Shown here in pieces: positions 35,680-46,133 of a stretch of 64,000 bases of DNA. The stretch comes from Diphasiastrum complanatum. Its lineage: Eukaryota > Streptophyta > Lycopodiopsida > Lycopodiales > Lycopodiaceae. The notes under the pieces are model-generated. The model was not told the DNA's origin. It worked only from the letters and a program-made list of their open reading frames with translations, and did not search any database. Location: contig CM055095.1 of assembly GCA_029204225.1 (NCBI GenBank), forward strand, positions 61,797,910 through 61,861,909, read 5' to 3'. Both the position numbers and the translations under genes were made by a program. The first letter of the stretch is position 1. Every line of letters begins with the position of its first letter.

Positions 35680-35807
35680 TCAATGACCTCCAAACTGTGG
35701 ATTCATCCCCAGTAGCATCTTGTTACCAGATGGTAAATATGCAACATTTGGGTTCCTTGCAAGAGCAGCAGCAACATCCTTGGAAGCCTCAATCCGACGC
35801 AATTCAA
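35680..35807 (-). pseudogene. PHB3: Orphan last exon of a PHB3-type prohibitin
   Basis: Minus strand: acceptor TACATAG| at 35,808, then 128 nt encoding ELRRIEASKDVAAALARNPN followed by VAYLPSGNKMLLGMNPQ and a TGA stop at 35,682-35,680. Plant type-I prohibitins (PHB3/PHB4) end with a very similar ELRRIEASRE...NVAYLPGG block, so the identity is clear. Prohibitins form ring complexes in the mitochondrial inner membrane. No other prohibitin exon could be found up to 64,000; the sequence upstream becomes retroelement within about 650 bases. It is therefore a captured or orphaned exon, unless earlier exons lie very far away beyond inserted elements. Confidence 0.8.
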
Positions 35808-36440
35808 CTATGTACCAGAAGCCAGAAGACTAGAGGAGTGTCCACGTAGCCCACGCAAAACAAGCGCACCAAGAACTAGAAACTGAAGAGCAAAGAAAAC
35901 CAGAAGAAGTGCACCACCATCAGCTGGTGTTTGTTATGACTGATACTGATCTTGTGTATTGGCTTGGTATCAAAGCCTTGATCCTCAACGATACTCTGAC
36001 TGCTACGATGGAATACCTAATCCTGCAAGCAAAACAGAACACGAAGATTCTCGCATTTTTCTGCTCATTACGCTCAAACCAGCCGCCAAGGTTTTCATCG
36101 AATTATTATCACAACTCGTCAAAATGAACCTCAGCCAGCTCGAAAATCGGGAGCTAATCTCAACTTCAACCGACTTCACCAATCTTAAACCTCGTTCTTG
36201 CTGGTTGATGTGCCAACAATCTCACCCCCATTCATCTGTCCCCGTCGATCGCCTAGCTTCACCAATCACTTCTCGATTCTCGCTCGCGACAAATCTTTGT
36301 ATCCACTGTCAGATTTACGTTTTTTAGAAAGGCCTTTAGTTATACATCGGTTCTGCACATAGGCTATTGTTGAAACAGCATGTTGCCAAAACACTTTTGT
36401 TAGAAGATTCATGTGAAGATTAGTCTAACGGATTCCAGAT
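35808..36440. other. Flank of the prohibitin exon, no coding assignment
   Basis: Would be the intron upstream of the exon if the gene were intact. It contains no recognisable further exon and merges into gypsy gag/protease debris near 36,440. Confidence 0.5.
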
Positions 36441-37400
36441 ACTAAAAGAGCCTAACAATAACCAAGCGACGGACTCTAGCCACCAAACTACGTTAACGAG
36501 CATAGAAAAATCCTTGGCTATGCCTAACAGTTTCACACTAGATTGGTCATCTAGTCGGATCGTAAAAGGAGCGCTTACCATATGAGTAAGTCCCCATTCG
36601 TGATATAGCTTGGAAAAGATGATATTTACTCATGATCCTCCGTCAACTATGGCAGATTCTCATGAAAACCCCCGATGCGTGATAGGGATGGTTACGTGTT
36701 TGGCATCATTTTCCCATTCTACTCCTACTTGGTGGACTGGTTGTGATCCCTCTTCTTCTACATCCGGCACCAGATTAGTAGGGTGCATTTCAGGCATCGA
36801 CACAGGCTGTTTGAAAAGACAGGTATTTGTCTCTTCATTTCATTTGTTGTCTGATTCCCTTGGGAAGTCTTTCCATGAACCATGTCAGGACGCTATGGTC
36901 TGGGACACTATTTGAGTCGCATCCACCGCATAGTGTCTTGATCTGTTCAATATAGTCATGCAAGGATTTATTTTTCTTATCCATGCGGATACGTCCTAGT
37001 TTTAGGAAGGGATTGGAGAGGAGGCGAGTGGTTTTGAAACGTGTGATATATTCAACCTATAAAATATTCCAATCATTTCGTTCGTTCTGTTCAAAATTGA
37101 AATACCAATTTTTCATAGTATCAGTTAGGCACAGATTAAAATATCTTAATAGCTCTTGCGGGTTGTCGTCTCCATAGGCTTTACACGTCTGAGTGTAGAC
37201 TACATGAATCATCATGGATTTCTCTTTTCATCAAACCTCAAGAGGTTGATCTTGGAGAAGTTCCGGACTACGTGGGGTACAAATGGCCTTGGATTGTCCA
37301 CCAAGGGTGGATCTATGTCAACTGGTTCATGAAGTATCTCAAGGTACGTTGACGAATTTCTCAAGATTAGGGGGATCCAGAGTGGATAATCTCCTACCAG
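36440..37400 (-). pseudogene. Ty3/gypsy gag and aspartic protease remnant
   Basis: Minus strand near 36,645-36,560 reads AIVDGGS, a stop codon, then VNIIFSKLYHEWGL and APFTIRLDDQSSVKLLGI, the retropepsin active-site region (DGGS in place of DTGA/DSGS) and flap of gypsy elements. Upstream, 37,390-36,700 has gag-like segments with many stops. It is fused to copia gag at about 37,400. Confidence 0.68.
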
Positions 37401-37870
37401 ATCTAAGATGCGTACACATGAACAAGAGATCTGGCTATTTTTGGCGTTTTCTTTATCTTGTTCCTCAGATATTTTTGTAAATATTTTCTATGTTCAGATG
37501 ATTTGATGATGGAGAGTGTATCCAGGTCAAGTGTGAGACTATCTTCGATGGAAGATGATAGCAAGGCTACTGCCTTGTCGTTTTTCTCCCTCCATTCGCG
37601 TAGCTCCTTGTTTGTTGTCATAGGCATTTCTTTTGTGCCATCCACCCAGGGGAATAGTCCTTCACCCTTGAGTATCAAAGATGTCTTAACTTTTCAGGCT
37701 AGAAAGTTAGATCCTGAGGAATCAAGTGTTGTGCAGATCTTGCTCTGCATGTTGCTGATTGAAGCCATTGCTTCTTGGAGTCTTTTCTCTTGTTGATGGT
37801 TGTTTGTTTGAATGCTTGGCCTCCTGGATCTGCTAGCTTCTTAGCTATGTCAGAATATGACAGGATGATC
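37400..37870 (-). pseudogene. Copia gag N-terminus, family C
   Basis: After the PBS at 37,871 the minus strand has a leader and then an open segment 37,678-37,403 (ELREWREKNDKAVALLSSSI, then EDSLTLDLDTLSIIKSSEH), typical of the copia gag N-terminus. It is cut off at about 37,400, where gypsy-derived sequence begins. Confidence 0.68.
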
Positions 37871-37883
37871 GGCTCTGATACCA
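37871..37883 (-). promoter_or_regulatory. Primer-binding site (initiator Met tRNA)
   Basis: Minus strand TGGTATCAGAGCC, one base after the LTR end CCTCATCA. Confidence 0.9.
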
Positions 37884-37884
37884 C

Positions 37885-38911
37885 TGATGAGGAATCAAGG
37901 TTCGTGTATCGCAATTTGGGTTTCGCAGTCCGGAAGCTTTCGCGAAGGAACCATGATCCTCTTGCGACTCGGATGGAGTTCAGATGTGATCGCTGGACAC
38001 TGTCAGCTGAATCACTCCTACAATCCTCCAGAATGTGGTCAAGCTCTACTGATCTACGTTTATAAAATTAATACAGCATTCAACATAGTTTCAACCAAGG
38101 TGCGGAATTACAATGAACCCAAAAAAAAAAAAAAAAACTCAGACACACGATTAACAACAGAAGCATTTGCATACTAGATCAGACACAACAAGAGAAATTA
38201 TCTATATTGAGCGTCCTCTGTTTTCTTCAAGCACTACATGCAAATTCACACAATGTGTTGGCATGGGAGAAATATGGTTCTCTCACGAGTAATCGTCTCA
38301 CTTTACTAGCGGACAGTTGGATCTCTATGGATCCTGATCACAGAGCTCGTCTCGCACGCAGGCGGACTTGTTGTTTGTATTTCATCTTGATTGCTTACAA
38401 GCATCAGACTATTACATTACATTGTATGTGTATTCTGTTGATCTATATGTCAAGTATCATCCAGCAAGTATATAGTTCCTCTATGTAGCCTTTAGATTAG
38501 AGTGATTAAACATCTACAACTAATCAGGGAATTACAAGAGTGGCATATTAGCCACGACCCAAAATGTATCTGTTGACGTCATACCATCAGATCAGATATC
38601 AGTACTTTTGGGTACTTGCATGATCTTGATGGTACTCTTTGGAGCGTGCAGGCAGAAGAAGATTTCGTTTCCGTCGTTGGTTTCATTTTGGTCATTTGCC
38701 TTCTCTCATCCTTCATGTTCGCGAATTGTTTGTCTTCGTTTGCTTTGACTTTCATGTTCGCGAACCGTTCGTCTTCGTTTCCTTTGACTTTCGTGTTCGC
38801 GAAACTTTTTTGTGCTTCGTGTCTCTAGATCTTGGAGTTCGCAAATGTCTTCGTCGGGTTGAGGGTTGAAAGCTAGCAAGGCTTTGTAATTAGAAACGTT
38901 TCGTTTCTTCA
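37885..38911 (-). repeat. Copia 5' LTR, family C
   Basis: 1027 bp; on the minus strand it begins TGAAGAAACG and ends CCTCATCA, aligning along its whole length with the plus-strand 3' LTR 11,610-12,659. It is the 5' LTR of a minus-oriented element whose gag begins below 37,870. The family B element at 38,917 inserted one base past its outer end, using CCGGG as target. Confidence 0.88.
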
Positions 38912-38916
38912 CCGGG
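38912..38916. repeat. Target-site duplication CCGGG (left)
   Basis: Five bases directly before the LTR start TGTTGGAG. They are repeated at 42,961-42,965 directly after the opposite LTR end. Confidence 0.88.
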
Positions 38917-40148
38917 TGTTGGAGAAAGAGGGTGTGTCATGCGTGAGAAACGAAAATAGCTTGAAGAGAAAACGAACACGAAAAAGAAGAGAACTCAAAA
39001 CTCGAACAAGAAATGACCTGGAACAGAAAGTGTTTGTGTGCAGCGGAATGAGCTATATTACTCTTTTCCTAAGCATGACTACACCTATCAGAAACAAACA
39101 GAACGTTAGTGATAGAAATCACGGTCGTTTTGATTACGTAGCCAAACATTAACGAAACACCAAAGAATAATTTGTCGCGAACATCTAGACAAATAATTTG
39201 TCGTAAATGATTCGTGAAGAGCTAGACTGAGCTCGATTGATAATCAGTCGCGAATGATTCGTAAAAGGAAAGACTAAATATTAGTCGTCAACAACTAGAC
39301 TAATAATAACTCGCTTAGAATAGATTACCATATTGAGCAACAAGAAAGTCAGACAGAATGAAGAAAAACGTAGCAATATCGACACAAATCTGGACATAGA
39401 ACAAAAGAGCTGTTACCAGATTAAGTATAGCAAAATATACATGTCAATAATGTGGTAGAGCACAAGACAATAGTGGACGAAACCGCGTGCTCTACAAAGC
39501 TAATTCAATCTGTAAAAAAAATGAACCAATTACTGACAATAAAGAATCAATGCGCAAGGCATCCACTTCGTCTATCTCTGATAAGCTTCTGATGCTATTA
39601 TTTTACACACTCTTCATTCATCATTGTTGTTTGAATACGCAAATGGTATTCAATATATACACAATTTACAGGTGTGCAGATTGAGAAAGTACAAAGTGGA
39701 TGTGTTGTCTATAGGAGATCGTGGGTGGTTGTTGTCGTCGTCAAGTCTGTTAGCACAGTTGCATGGGATGAGCTTGAAAAGGACGCGACGTCAGCCTTTG
39801 CTGAAATGAACATTGGTGAAGATGCGAAAAATGCATCACTCTAACGAAATGCCTTAGGATTTGATTTACAAGGTGCCCTCGCTTTTCCTAGGGCACCTTT
39901 GGCATTTTGTAAGGCAGTGTCGCCTCTTTCGCCTGTCACAAAACACGTGTAAAAACACAATGTTGCGGTTTTCGCCTTTTCTTCGCCTGTGAGAATTTGC
40001 TTGTAATTATGCAGACAGTCACGTTTTATTCGTCTGTCTTATTTTACATGTAAATATGTAGACTGTGTGACAACATGAGTAAAAATGCAGCATGAATGGA
40101 GGCAGATTAAAATAGGATTTAGGAGAGGAAGAGGAGAAAAATCCAACA
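38917..40148 (-). repeat. 3' LTR of the family B element
   Basis: 1232 bp, TGTTGG...CCAACA. Contains repeated GATTCGTGA/GATTCGCGA-like words around 39,190-39,290 and a CTTTGGCATTTTG block near the far end, all matched in the other LTR. Confidence 0.92.
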
Positions 40149-40160
40149 CCCCCCCTTAAT
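40149..40160 (-). promoter_or_regulatory. Polypurine tract of the family B element
   Basis: Minus strand ATTAAGGGGGGG-type purine run immediately upstream of the TGTTGGA start of the 3' LTR. Confidence 0.85.
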
Positions 40161-40184
40161 CTGGATTCGTGAATGCCTTGATCT

Positions 40185-41284
40185 TCAGACACAAAATTTG
40201 TTGTGTGCATTAACACTTAATGCTTTTGTGAATATATCTGCAACCATGTCCTGCGTTCTGCAGTACGTTAAGCTCACCTCTTTGTTGAGAACCTTGCCCC
40301 TGATGTAATGATATCTGATTTCAATGTGCTTACTCCTAGAGTGAAATCTAGGGTTGGCCGATAAGGCAATGGCACTCTGATTATCACAGAATAAAATTGT
40401 AGGGCTGTACTGATACAGATTAACGTCTGATAGTAAATTTCTCAACCAAAACGTTTCCTTAGTAGATTGAGAAGCAGTAATGTATTTTGCTTCTGTAGAA
40501 AAAAGTGCGGTAGAGGTTTGCTTACGACTGTTCCATGATATAGGACCGTCGTTGAAGAAGAATGCAAATCCAGATGTGGACTTATGATTGTCTACATCTC
40601 CTCCCCAACTTGCATCAAAATATCCGCTGAGCTGATGAAGATTGTTGTTGTTGACATCCCCATAGCAGATGCACTGGTCCATGGTAGCTCGAATATACCT
40701 CATGACTCTTATGAGAGCCTTCCAATGGGTAATGTCAGGATTAGCCATATATTGGCTGAGTGAGCTTACTGCAAAAGAGATATTTGGTCTTGTACAGACC
40801 ATTGCGTACATGAGAGATCCAAGTATTGATCGATAAGGATACTCTCTCATCTGCTCCTCTTCCTGCTTGGTTTGGGGACATTGGTCCTTTGACAAATGCA
40901 AGCCTGGATCCAGATTCTGCAGGGAATCACCATTCGCCATCTTGAGGGAGTAAAATTTCTTCCTGAGATGTAGCTTGGAAGCTATATCTCGCACTTCGTA
41001 TAGTGTGCTCAAGATGTCCCAGACTTCTTTTAATATCTGAGCCTTAGCTACATGGCCGATCTGGATATCCGTAATGTTGAGGATGATCAGCGCGAAAGCC
41101 TTTCCATCCTTCAGCTCCATCTGGCGATTGTTGCATCGTCTACTTTGGGTTTCCCTTCTGCACCTGTAACAACGTCATACAATTTTTTAGCCATTAGTGC
41201 ATTTTTCATCTTAAATTTCCACAGATGGTTTTTGGCTCCATCAAGCTTGTCCATGATGGAACTTGCTTTCCCTTGGGAATGCAT
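40185..41284 (-). pseudogene. Gag-RNase H fusion ORF of the deleted copia element
   Basis: The gag start at 41,284 (MHSQGKASSIMDKLDGAK, then LWKFKMKNALMAKKLYD) is followed by a one-base deletion near 41,112. An open 311-aa frame then runs 41,120-40,185. This begins with gag helices (GHVAKAQILKEVWDILSTLY, then HLRKKFYSLKM) and at NGDSLQ switches directly to the RT-end/RNase H region (QCPQTKQEEEQM, CTRPNISFAVSSLSQYM, YFDASWGGDVDNHKS, STEAKYITA, CDNQSAIAL, DMVADIFTKAL). The join keeps the frame open. RT, integrase and protease are missing. Frameshift plus deletion make it non-autonomous. Confidence 0.86.
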
Positions 41285-41427
41285 GTGGAAGATTAGTCTA
41301 AGTGATAGGAAAAACTATCAGTGACTTAAGTATGAAAATCTGGTACAAAATTACAAAACAAGAAGACAATCACTCTATCGGCTAGTAGAGTCTTGTACTG
41401 TGGAAGCTTATCAGGCTACGAAAATAG

Positions 41428-41741
41428 CTCTGATACCAACTCAGAGTTTGTCGACAGCGGAGAGTAGTCCAGTAGACGATGTGGCGCGTTGTGCACGCCT
41501 GCGGGCCGCGTGCGGGATTTCATCCCCACCGCCTAGCCACCCGCCATCATTCCCCTTTGACCCCAAAAGGGCTGGTACTAGGGGACATTAAACACTTAGA
41601 CATTTATCACTTATATCCACTTTGAACAAAGTTCCACTTCTACTTATGGGATTTCTTTGAGCGTGGGCTATGGCTCCACTTTGTCATTCCAACACTCCCC
41701 CTTAAAGTGGGGCACAGGTCATGTTGCCTGCTCTGATACCA
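41428..41741 (-). repeat. TRIM-like LTR/PPT module with a duplicate PBS in the element leader
   Basis: Two Met-tRNA primer sites occur: 41,741-41,730 next to the 5' LTR, and 41,439-41,428 next to the gag leader. Between them the minus strand reads a short stretch, a purine tract (CACTTTAAGGGGGAG, ending at 41,695), then TGTTGGAATGAC... to about 41,440, then the second TGGTATCAGAGC. PBS, PPT, a short (about 255 bp) LTR-like unit and PBS in this order is the layout of a terminal-repeat-in-miniature element joined in tandem to the copia leader. The related gag copy at 4507-4661 lacks this insert. Confidence 0.65.
41730..41741 (-). promoter_or_regulatory. Primer-binding site of the family B element
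   Basis: TGGTATCAGAGC on the minus strand directly after the LTR end CCAACA. Confidence 0.9.
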
Positions 41742-42960
41742 TGTTGGAGAAAGAGGGTGCGTCGTGCGTGAGAAACGAAAATAGCTCGAAGAGAAAATGA
41801 ACACGAAACAGAAGGGAACGAGAAATGAACTCGAACAGAAAGTGTTTGTGCGCAGCGAAATGAGCTATATTACTCTTTCCCTAAGCATGGCTACGGCTAT
41901 TAGAAACAAACAGAACGTTAGTGATAAAAATTACGGTCGTTTTGATTACGTAGCCAAACATTAACGAAACACCAGAAGAATAATTTGTCGCAAATAGCTA
42001 GACAAATTATTTGTCACGAATGATTTGCGTAGAGCTAGACTGAGCTCGACTGATAATCAGTCGCAAATGATTCGCGAAAGGCAAGACTAAATATTAGTCG
42101 TCAACAGCTAGACTAATAATAACTCACTAAGAACAGATTACTAGATTGAGCAACAAGAAAGTTAGACAGAATAAAAAAAAATGTAACAATATCGGCACAA
42201 ATCTGAACGCAAAACAAAAGAGATGTTATCAGATTAAGTATAGCAAAATATACATGTCAATATTGCGGTAGAGCACAAGACAATAGCAGATGAAACCGCG
42301 TGCTCTACAAAGCTAATCCAATCTGTAAAAGGAATGAACCTATTACTGACAATAAAGAATCAATGCACAAGGCATCTACTTTGTCTATCTCTGATAAGCT
42401 TCTGATGCTTTATTTTACACACTCTTCATTCATCATTGTTGTTTGAATACGCAAATGGTATTCAATATATACACAATTTACAGGTGTGCAGATGAAGAAA
42501 GTACAAAGTGGATGTGTTGTCTGTAGGAGATCGTGGGTGGTTGTTGTCGTTGTTAAGTCTGTTAGCACAGTTGCATGGGATGAGTGTGAAAAGGACGCGA
42601 CGTCAACCTTTGCTGAAATGAACGTTGGTGAAGATGCGAAAAATGCGTCACTCTGACAAAATGCCTTAGGATTTGATTTACATGGTGCCTTTGCTTTTCC
42701 TAGGGCACCTTTGGCATTTTGTAAGGCAGTGTCGCCTTTTTCGCCTGTCACAAAACACGTGTAAAAACACAGTGTCGCGTTTTTTGCCTTTTCTTTGCCT
42801 GTGAGAATTTACTTGTAATTATGCAGACAGTCGCGTTTTATTCGTCTGTCTTATTTTACATGTAAATATGCAGACTGTGCGACAACATGAGTAAAAATGC
42901 AGCATGAATGGAGGCAGATTAAAATAGGATCTAGGAGAGGAAGAGGAGATAAATCCAACA
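41742..42960 (-). repeat. 5' LTR of the family B element
   Basis: 1219 bp, TGTTGG...CCAACA, matching 38,917-40,148 with scattered substitutions and small indels. Confidence 0.92.
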
Positions 42961-42965
42961 CCGGG
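42961..42965. repeat. Target-site duplication CCGGG (right)
   Basis: Second copy of the CCGGG found at 38,912-38,916. Confidence 0.88.
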
Positions 42966-43724
42966 CACTGTGCAAATTTCTTTCTAATGTGCTTTGTGTT
43001 CTTGCATTAACCAAAAATTTATTATCTACCAATATGATTGCTAACCTAGGAAAAACAATATGATTTATTGACAAAGAATGTCAAAGTCTAGATAACAATG
43101 AATAAGCTATTGCCAAAGGCATGAGATATAGTATTTTTGTAGACTGTTCAAATATGCATGTAAAACTATAGACTGTCTCGAATAATAGTTTATTTTTGTG
43201 GGCTATTGTGAGAGGTGAATATTTACAATAGATATCATACATCAGAAGATAGAATTAGGTGAATAAGAGTAAGATTAAACTCCAACACTCTCGCTTAAGC
43301 ATACTGCTAGGAATCTGAATGATCATTCAACATGCTAACTAGTGATGTAGTCTACATCGACAATGTCATAATCTGCATTGGATTCGACAAAGGAAATGCT
43401 CCAATCTGACTGGTATCATGAATATGGTCGATTCGATATTTTGATAGTAGATAGTCGAGTCGAAGTTGATATTTGATACTCGATAGTCGACGTTTGAGTC
43501 GATTCGATAAGGGTTGTTGAACTAAGTGTCGGAGTAGACATTTGCTTTGTCTAAAATAATGTATGTGTATTTCTGCAGACTATTCAAATATGTGTGTAAA
43601 ACTGCAGACTGTCTCAAATAACAGTTCATTTCTGCATGCTGTTATGAGAGATGAGTATGTACAATTGATAGGAGTTCTCAAAAAATAGACTTAGGTAATT
43701 AGGAGTAAGATTGAATTACAACAC
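42966..43724 (-). repeat. Two related copia LTR tails in tandem
   Basis: 43,130-43,296 and 43,560-43,724 share the pattern AGACTGTTCAAATATG..., GTAAAACT.CAGACTGTCTC, a GAGAG.TGA.TAT block and a terminal AATAGACTTAGGT-like block ending in CCAACA/TACAACA. They look like two copies of one LTR family, the second being the 3' LTR of the minus copia fragment just to the right. Between them, at 43,425-43,530, lies a cluster of GTCGATTCGATA-like words. Confidence 0.55.
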
Positions 43725-44209
43725 TCTTACTGCTAGGAACTTGAATGAAAATTCAATCATAGCCCACATACTATCGATGTGACAATAAATCAATTTGACT
43801 TCTTTATTCTGACCCTTTTCTTTTAGAAAATGAAATTGAACTTCTATATGTTTAGTTCTAGAGTGAGTTTGTGGGTTTAGTAAAAGTGTTATGCAGCTTT
43901 GATTGTCGCAATGAAGTGTTGTTGGTCTGATTTGTTGAAATTTCAGATCCTGCAATAATCTTTTGAGCCAGATAAATTTCTTGACTGTAGAGATGGCGGC
44001 AACATATTCAAACTCGATAGAGGACAAAGAAATGCACTATCTGCTTTCAACTTTTCCATGAAATGGGTCCTCTTACAATAAAACAATGGTAGCTAGTGGT
44101 GGATTTCTTGGTATCCACATCTCCAGCCAAGTTTGAGTCTGAATGAGTCTTCAAGATTAATGCATCCATTGAATTTCCATCATAACACAAAGCATAGTTG
44201 TATGTACTG
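43725..44209 (-). pseudogene. Copia RNase H C-terminal fragment
   Basis: 44,027-43,716 on the minus strand reads SSIEFEYVAAISTVKKFIWL, then LHCDNQSCITLLLNP, THSRTKHIEVQFHFLKEK and VKLIYCHIDSMW, the copia RNase H end. Only this 3' portion remains upstream of the LTR tail. Confidence 0.82.
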
Positions 44210-44750
44210 TGAAGAAAATTAGATCACAAAGACCTAAAATCTACTACACAGAGATGATGTAAACTCAACAAGAACTTGTCAACATCACTTATGTATGATA
44301 ATTTATTGTTCCAGTCCGTACAACAGCCGTAAACAACATTACTCACACGTGGGAACTGATACATATAAGAAAAATAGCATTCTATACACAAGAATCCACT
44401 ATATCATCACCAAAATGCAAAAATGGTTGTAGAACCCCAAAGAGATATCTTCCATAAGAATGAATGAGAGAGATGAATTGCTCCCACAGCCCTTTGCTCT
44501 ATTTGGATGCTCTTACTCAAGCTTAACTTATAGAAGGTTTTAGATCTCTTCTAAACCCTAGATCTAAAATGACTGGATTCAATGCACATGAATAAGCCAA
44601 TTACCATAGGTCTATATGTCACCTTATCAACATGCCTAAGTTGACAAAAATAGTAAATCCACTATTCTTAGACCTTATTAACTTAGTAAAGTCTATCTCT
44701 AAGCTTAAAAAGTTAACATTCTATGCGAAAATTCTGATCTAGTGGAGAGT
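44210..44750 (-). repeat. Copia LTR, family A copy 3
   Basis: Starts TGAAGAAAATTAGATCA and follows the same block order as 3361-3995 and 31,218-31,910 (ACACGTG near 44,343; the short GAGAGAGA near 44,465; the TATCTCTAAG block near 44,695). It abuts the RNase H fragment, so it is not in its original context. Confidence 0.68.
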
Positions 44751-44754
44751 ATGG

Positions 44755-45128
44755 ATCAGAGTTGCAATTACTGATGATTGCCAACCATCGAAACCACAAA
44801 CAACATCCACAAGTAACAGAGTGAATGGAGGAGCTCACATAAAGCAAAGAGCTCACAAAGCAAAAGCATCTTTATTACAAAGAGAATGTTCATATACAAG
44901 CAAATGTCCCCTTTAGCAAGGGGACGCCACTTGGCATAAGCCTAATAATGCATGAATTTCACCGCTGGCCTCTACGTGGCATTTTAGGCTATATACAGGT
45001 GTAATCCCATTATCGGCCCGAGAGACAAGCCCCCGGGCTCGCTTTTTAACTAAACCCTACCAAACTGAAACAATACTTAACAATTGTAAACTACACTAAC
45101 AACACAATCACAGTTGAGCTTACTATTT
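44755..45128 (-). repeat. Probable 3' LTR of another minus LTR element
   Basis: Ends (plus reading) near TTTCTAACT at about 45,130, next to a polypurine tract. It contains paired GGGGAC and CCCGGGC motifs. Only one copy is in the window, so the assignment rests on the PPT position. Confidence 0.45.
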
Positions 45129-45130
45129 CT

Positions 45131-45146
45131 AACTCCCTCTCTTAAG
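45131..45146 (-). promoter_or_regulatory. Polypurine tract
   Basis: Minus strand CTTAAGAGAGGGAGTT-type purine run, a typical LTR-element PPT. Confidence 0.55.
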
Positions 45147-45945
45147 CTCAAGCGTGATTTAAATATCAAACTAACTGTACACTTATTACAATATCACATT
45201 TGAAGCTTACATAAATAAATCAAATCAAACCTAAGCTCAAATGTGATAAGAGTATCAGAATAAAAATGTGTAGCAATGTCCTGGAGTATCCGCAAAGATC
45301 ATATGCATTTTCTTTTTTTTTGCTACTTGTACTTGACTCACACTCAAGTACGCAGTCAAAGACTTGACTCACAAAGTATCAACCAAACACCATGCTCTCA
45401 ACAAGAGTCTGTCACACTCTTAACTTGACTTGTTCACCATCCAACTTGAAACACAAGCAGACCACGTGAGACACAAGATTCACACTGAGGAAACCTCACT
45501 GCCACCATGAGATCATCATCCTCCATCTTACTAGACTGACATCCTATTAGACACTTACAAGACAAACTCATAATGTTGACAACAATGAGCGACATGAGGC
45601 AATCTTACTCCCTCTCTTTGTTTTCCGGTTCCCTTGCTGACTATGACTGTCATTGAAGAATCCAATCCATCTGCAGAGATTGATCTAGATCCAAAAAATG
45701 AGATAGAATCAAGACTAATTACAAATACTAGTTTATCTTGGCATTTAACTCCACTTTAGGCACATAGATTTGATCAAACACTCCACAAAAAAGTTCAGCA
45801 AGTTTCAAAGACTTGTAATAAACTTTAGTACCTTTTAATCAATACAATAAATGCACAAGATCACTCACATGTAGTACTACTAACTCGCCACACGAAGGCA
45901 ATGTGAAAAAATCTTGATTTTTCATCATGAATCAACAACATTTAT

Positions 45946-45951
<6 letters not shown>

Positions 45952-46002
<51 letters not shown>
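45952..46002. repeat. (AT)n microsatellite
   Basis: Alternating AT run of about 50 bp followed by a short ACACAC run. Confidence 0.95.
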
Positions 46003-46012
<10 letters not shown>

Positions 46013-46111
46013 TATACACATATACATATACTAGTAAAGAGTGTTCGTCGTTGTCGGCCGACGATCTAGGTGGCGGTTTGTGGTTGATACGTGTGTGTCT
46101 ATGTATGCCGG

Positions 46112-46133
46112 AGTGTAGGTTTAGGGTTTAGGG
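46112..46133 (+). repeat. Interstitial telomere-like repeat
   Basis: Three head-to-tail copies of the plant telomere unit TTTAGGG, with partial flanking units. Confidence 0.9.

Larger units (their letters stand above)
38917..42960 (-). mobile_element. Complete but internally deleted Ty1/copia element, family B
   Basis: A 4044-bp minus-oriented element with two LTRs bounded by TGTTGGA...TCCAACA (38,917-40,148 and 41,742-42,960), flanked by the direct repeat CCGGG. A PBS sits next to the right (5') LTR and a PPT next to the left (3') LTR. The interior is only about 1.6 kb: gag N-terminus joined straight to RNase H, with gag knuckle, protease, integrase and RT deleted. The LTRs differ from each other at many scattered sites, so the insertion is not recent. 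It could only have moved with enzymes from a full-length relative. The leader carries an extra LTR/PBS/PPT module. Confidence 0.9.

Noticed and set aside
7829-38911. A single copia element spanning the family C LTRs at 11,610 and 37,885
   Set aside because: The LTRs are in opposite orientation, each is tied to its own interior, and an intact host gene lies between them.
46112-46133. True chromosome end
   Set aside because: Only three TTTAGGG units with ordinary sequence on both sides.
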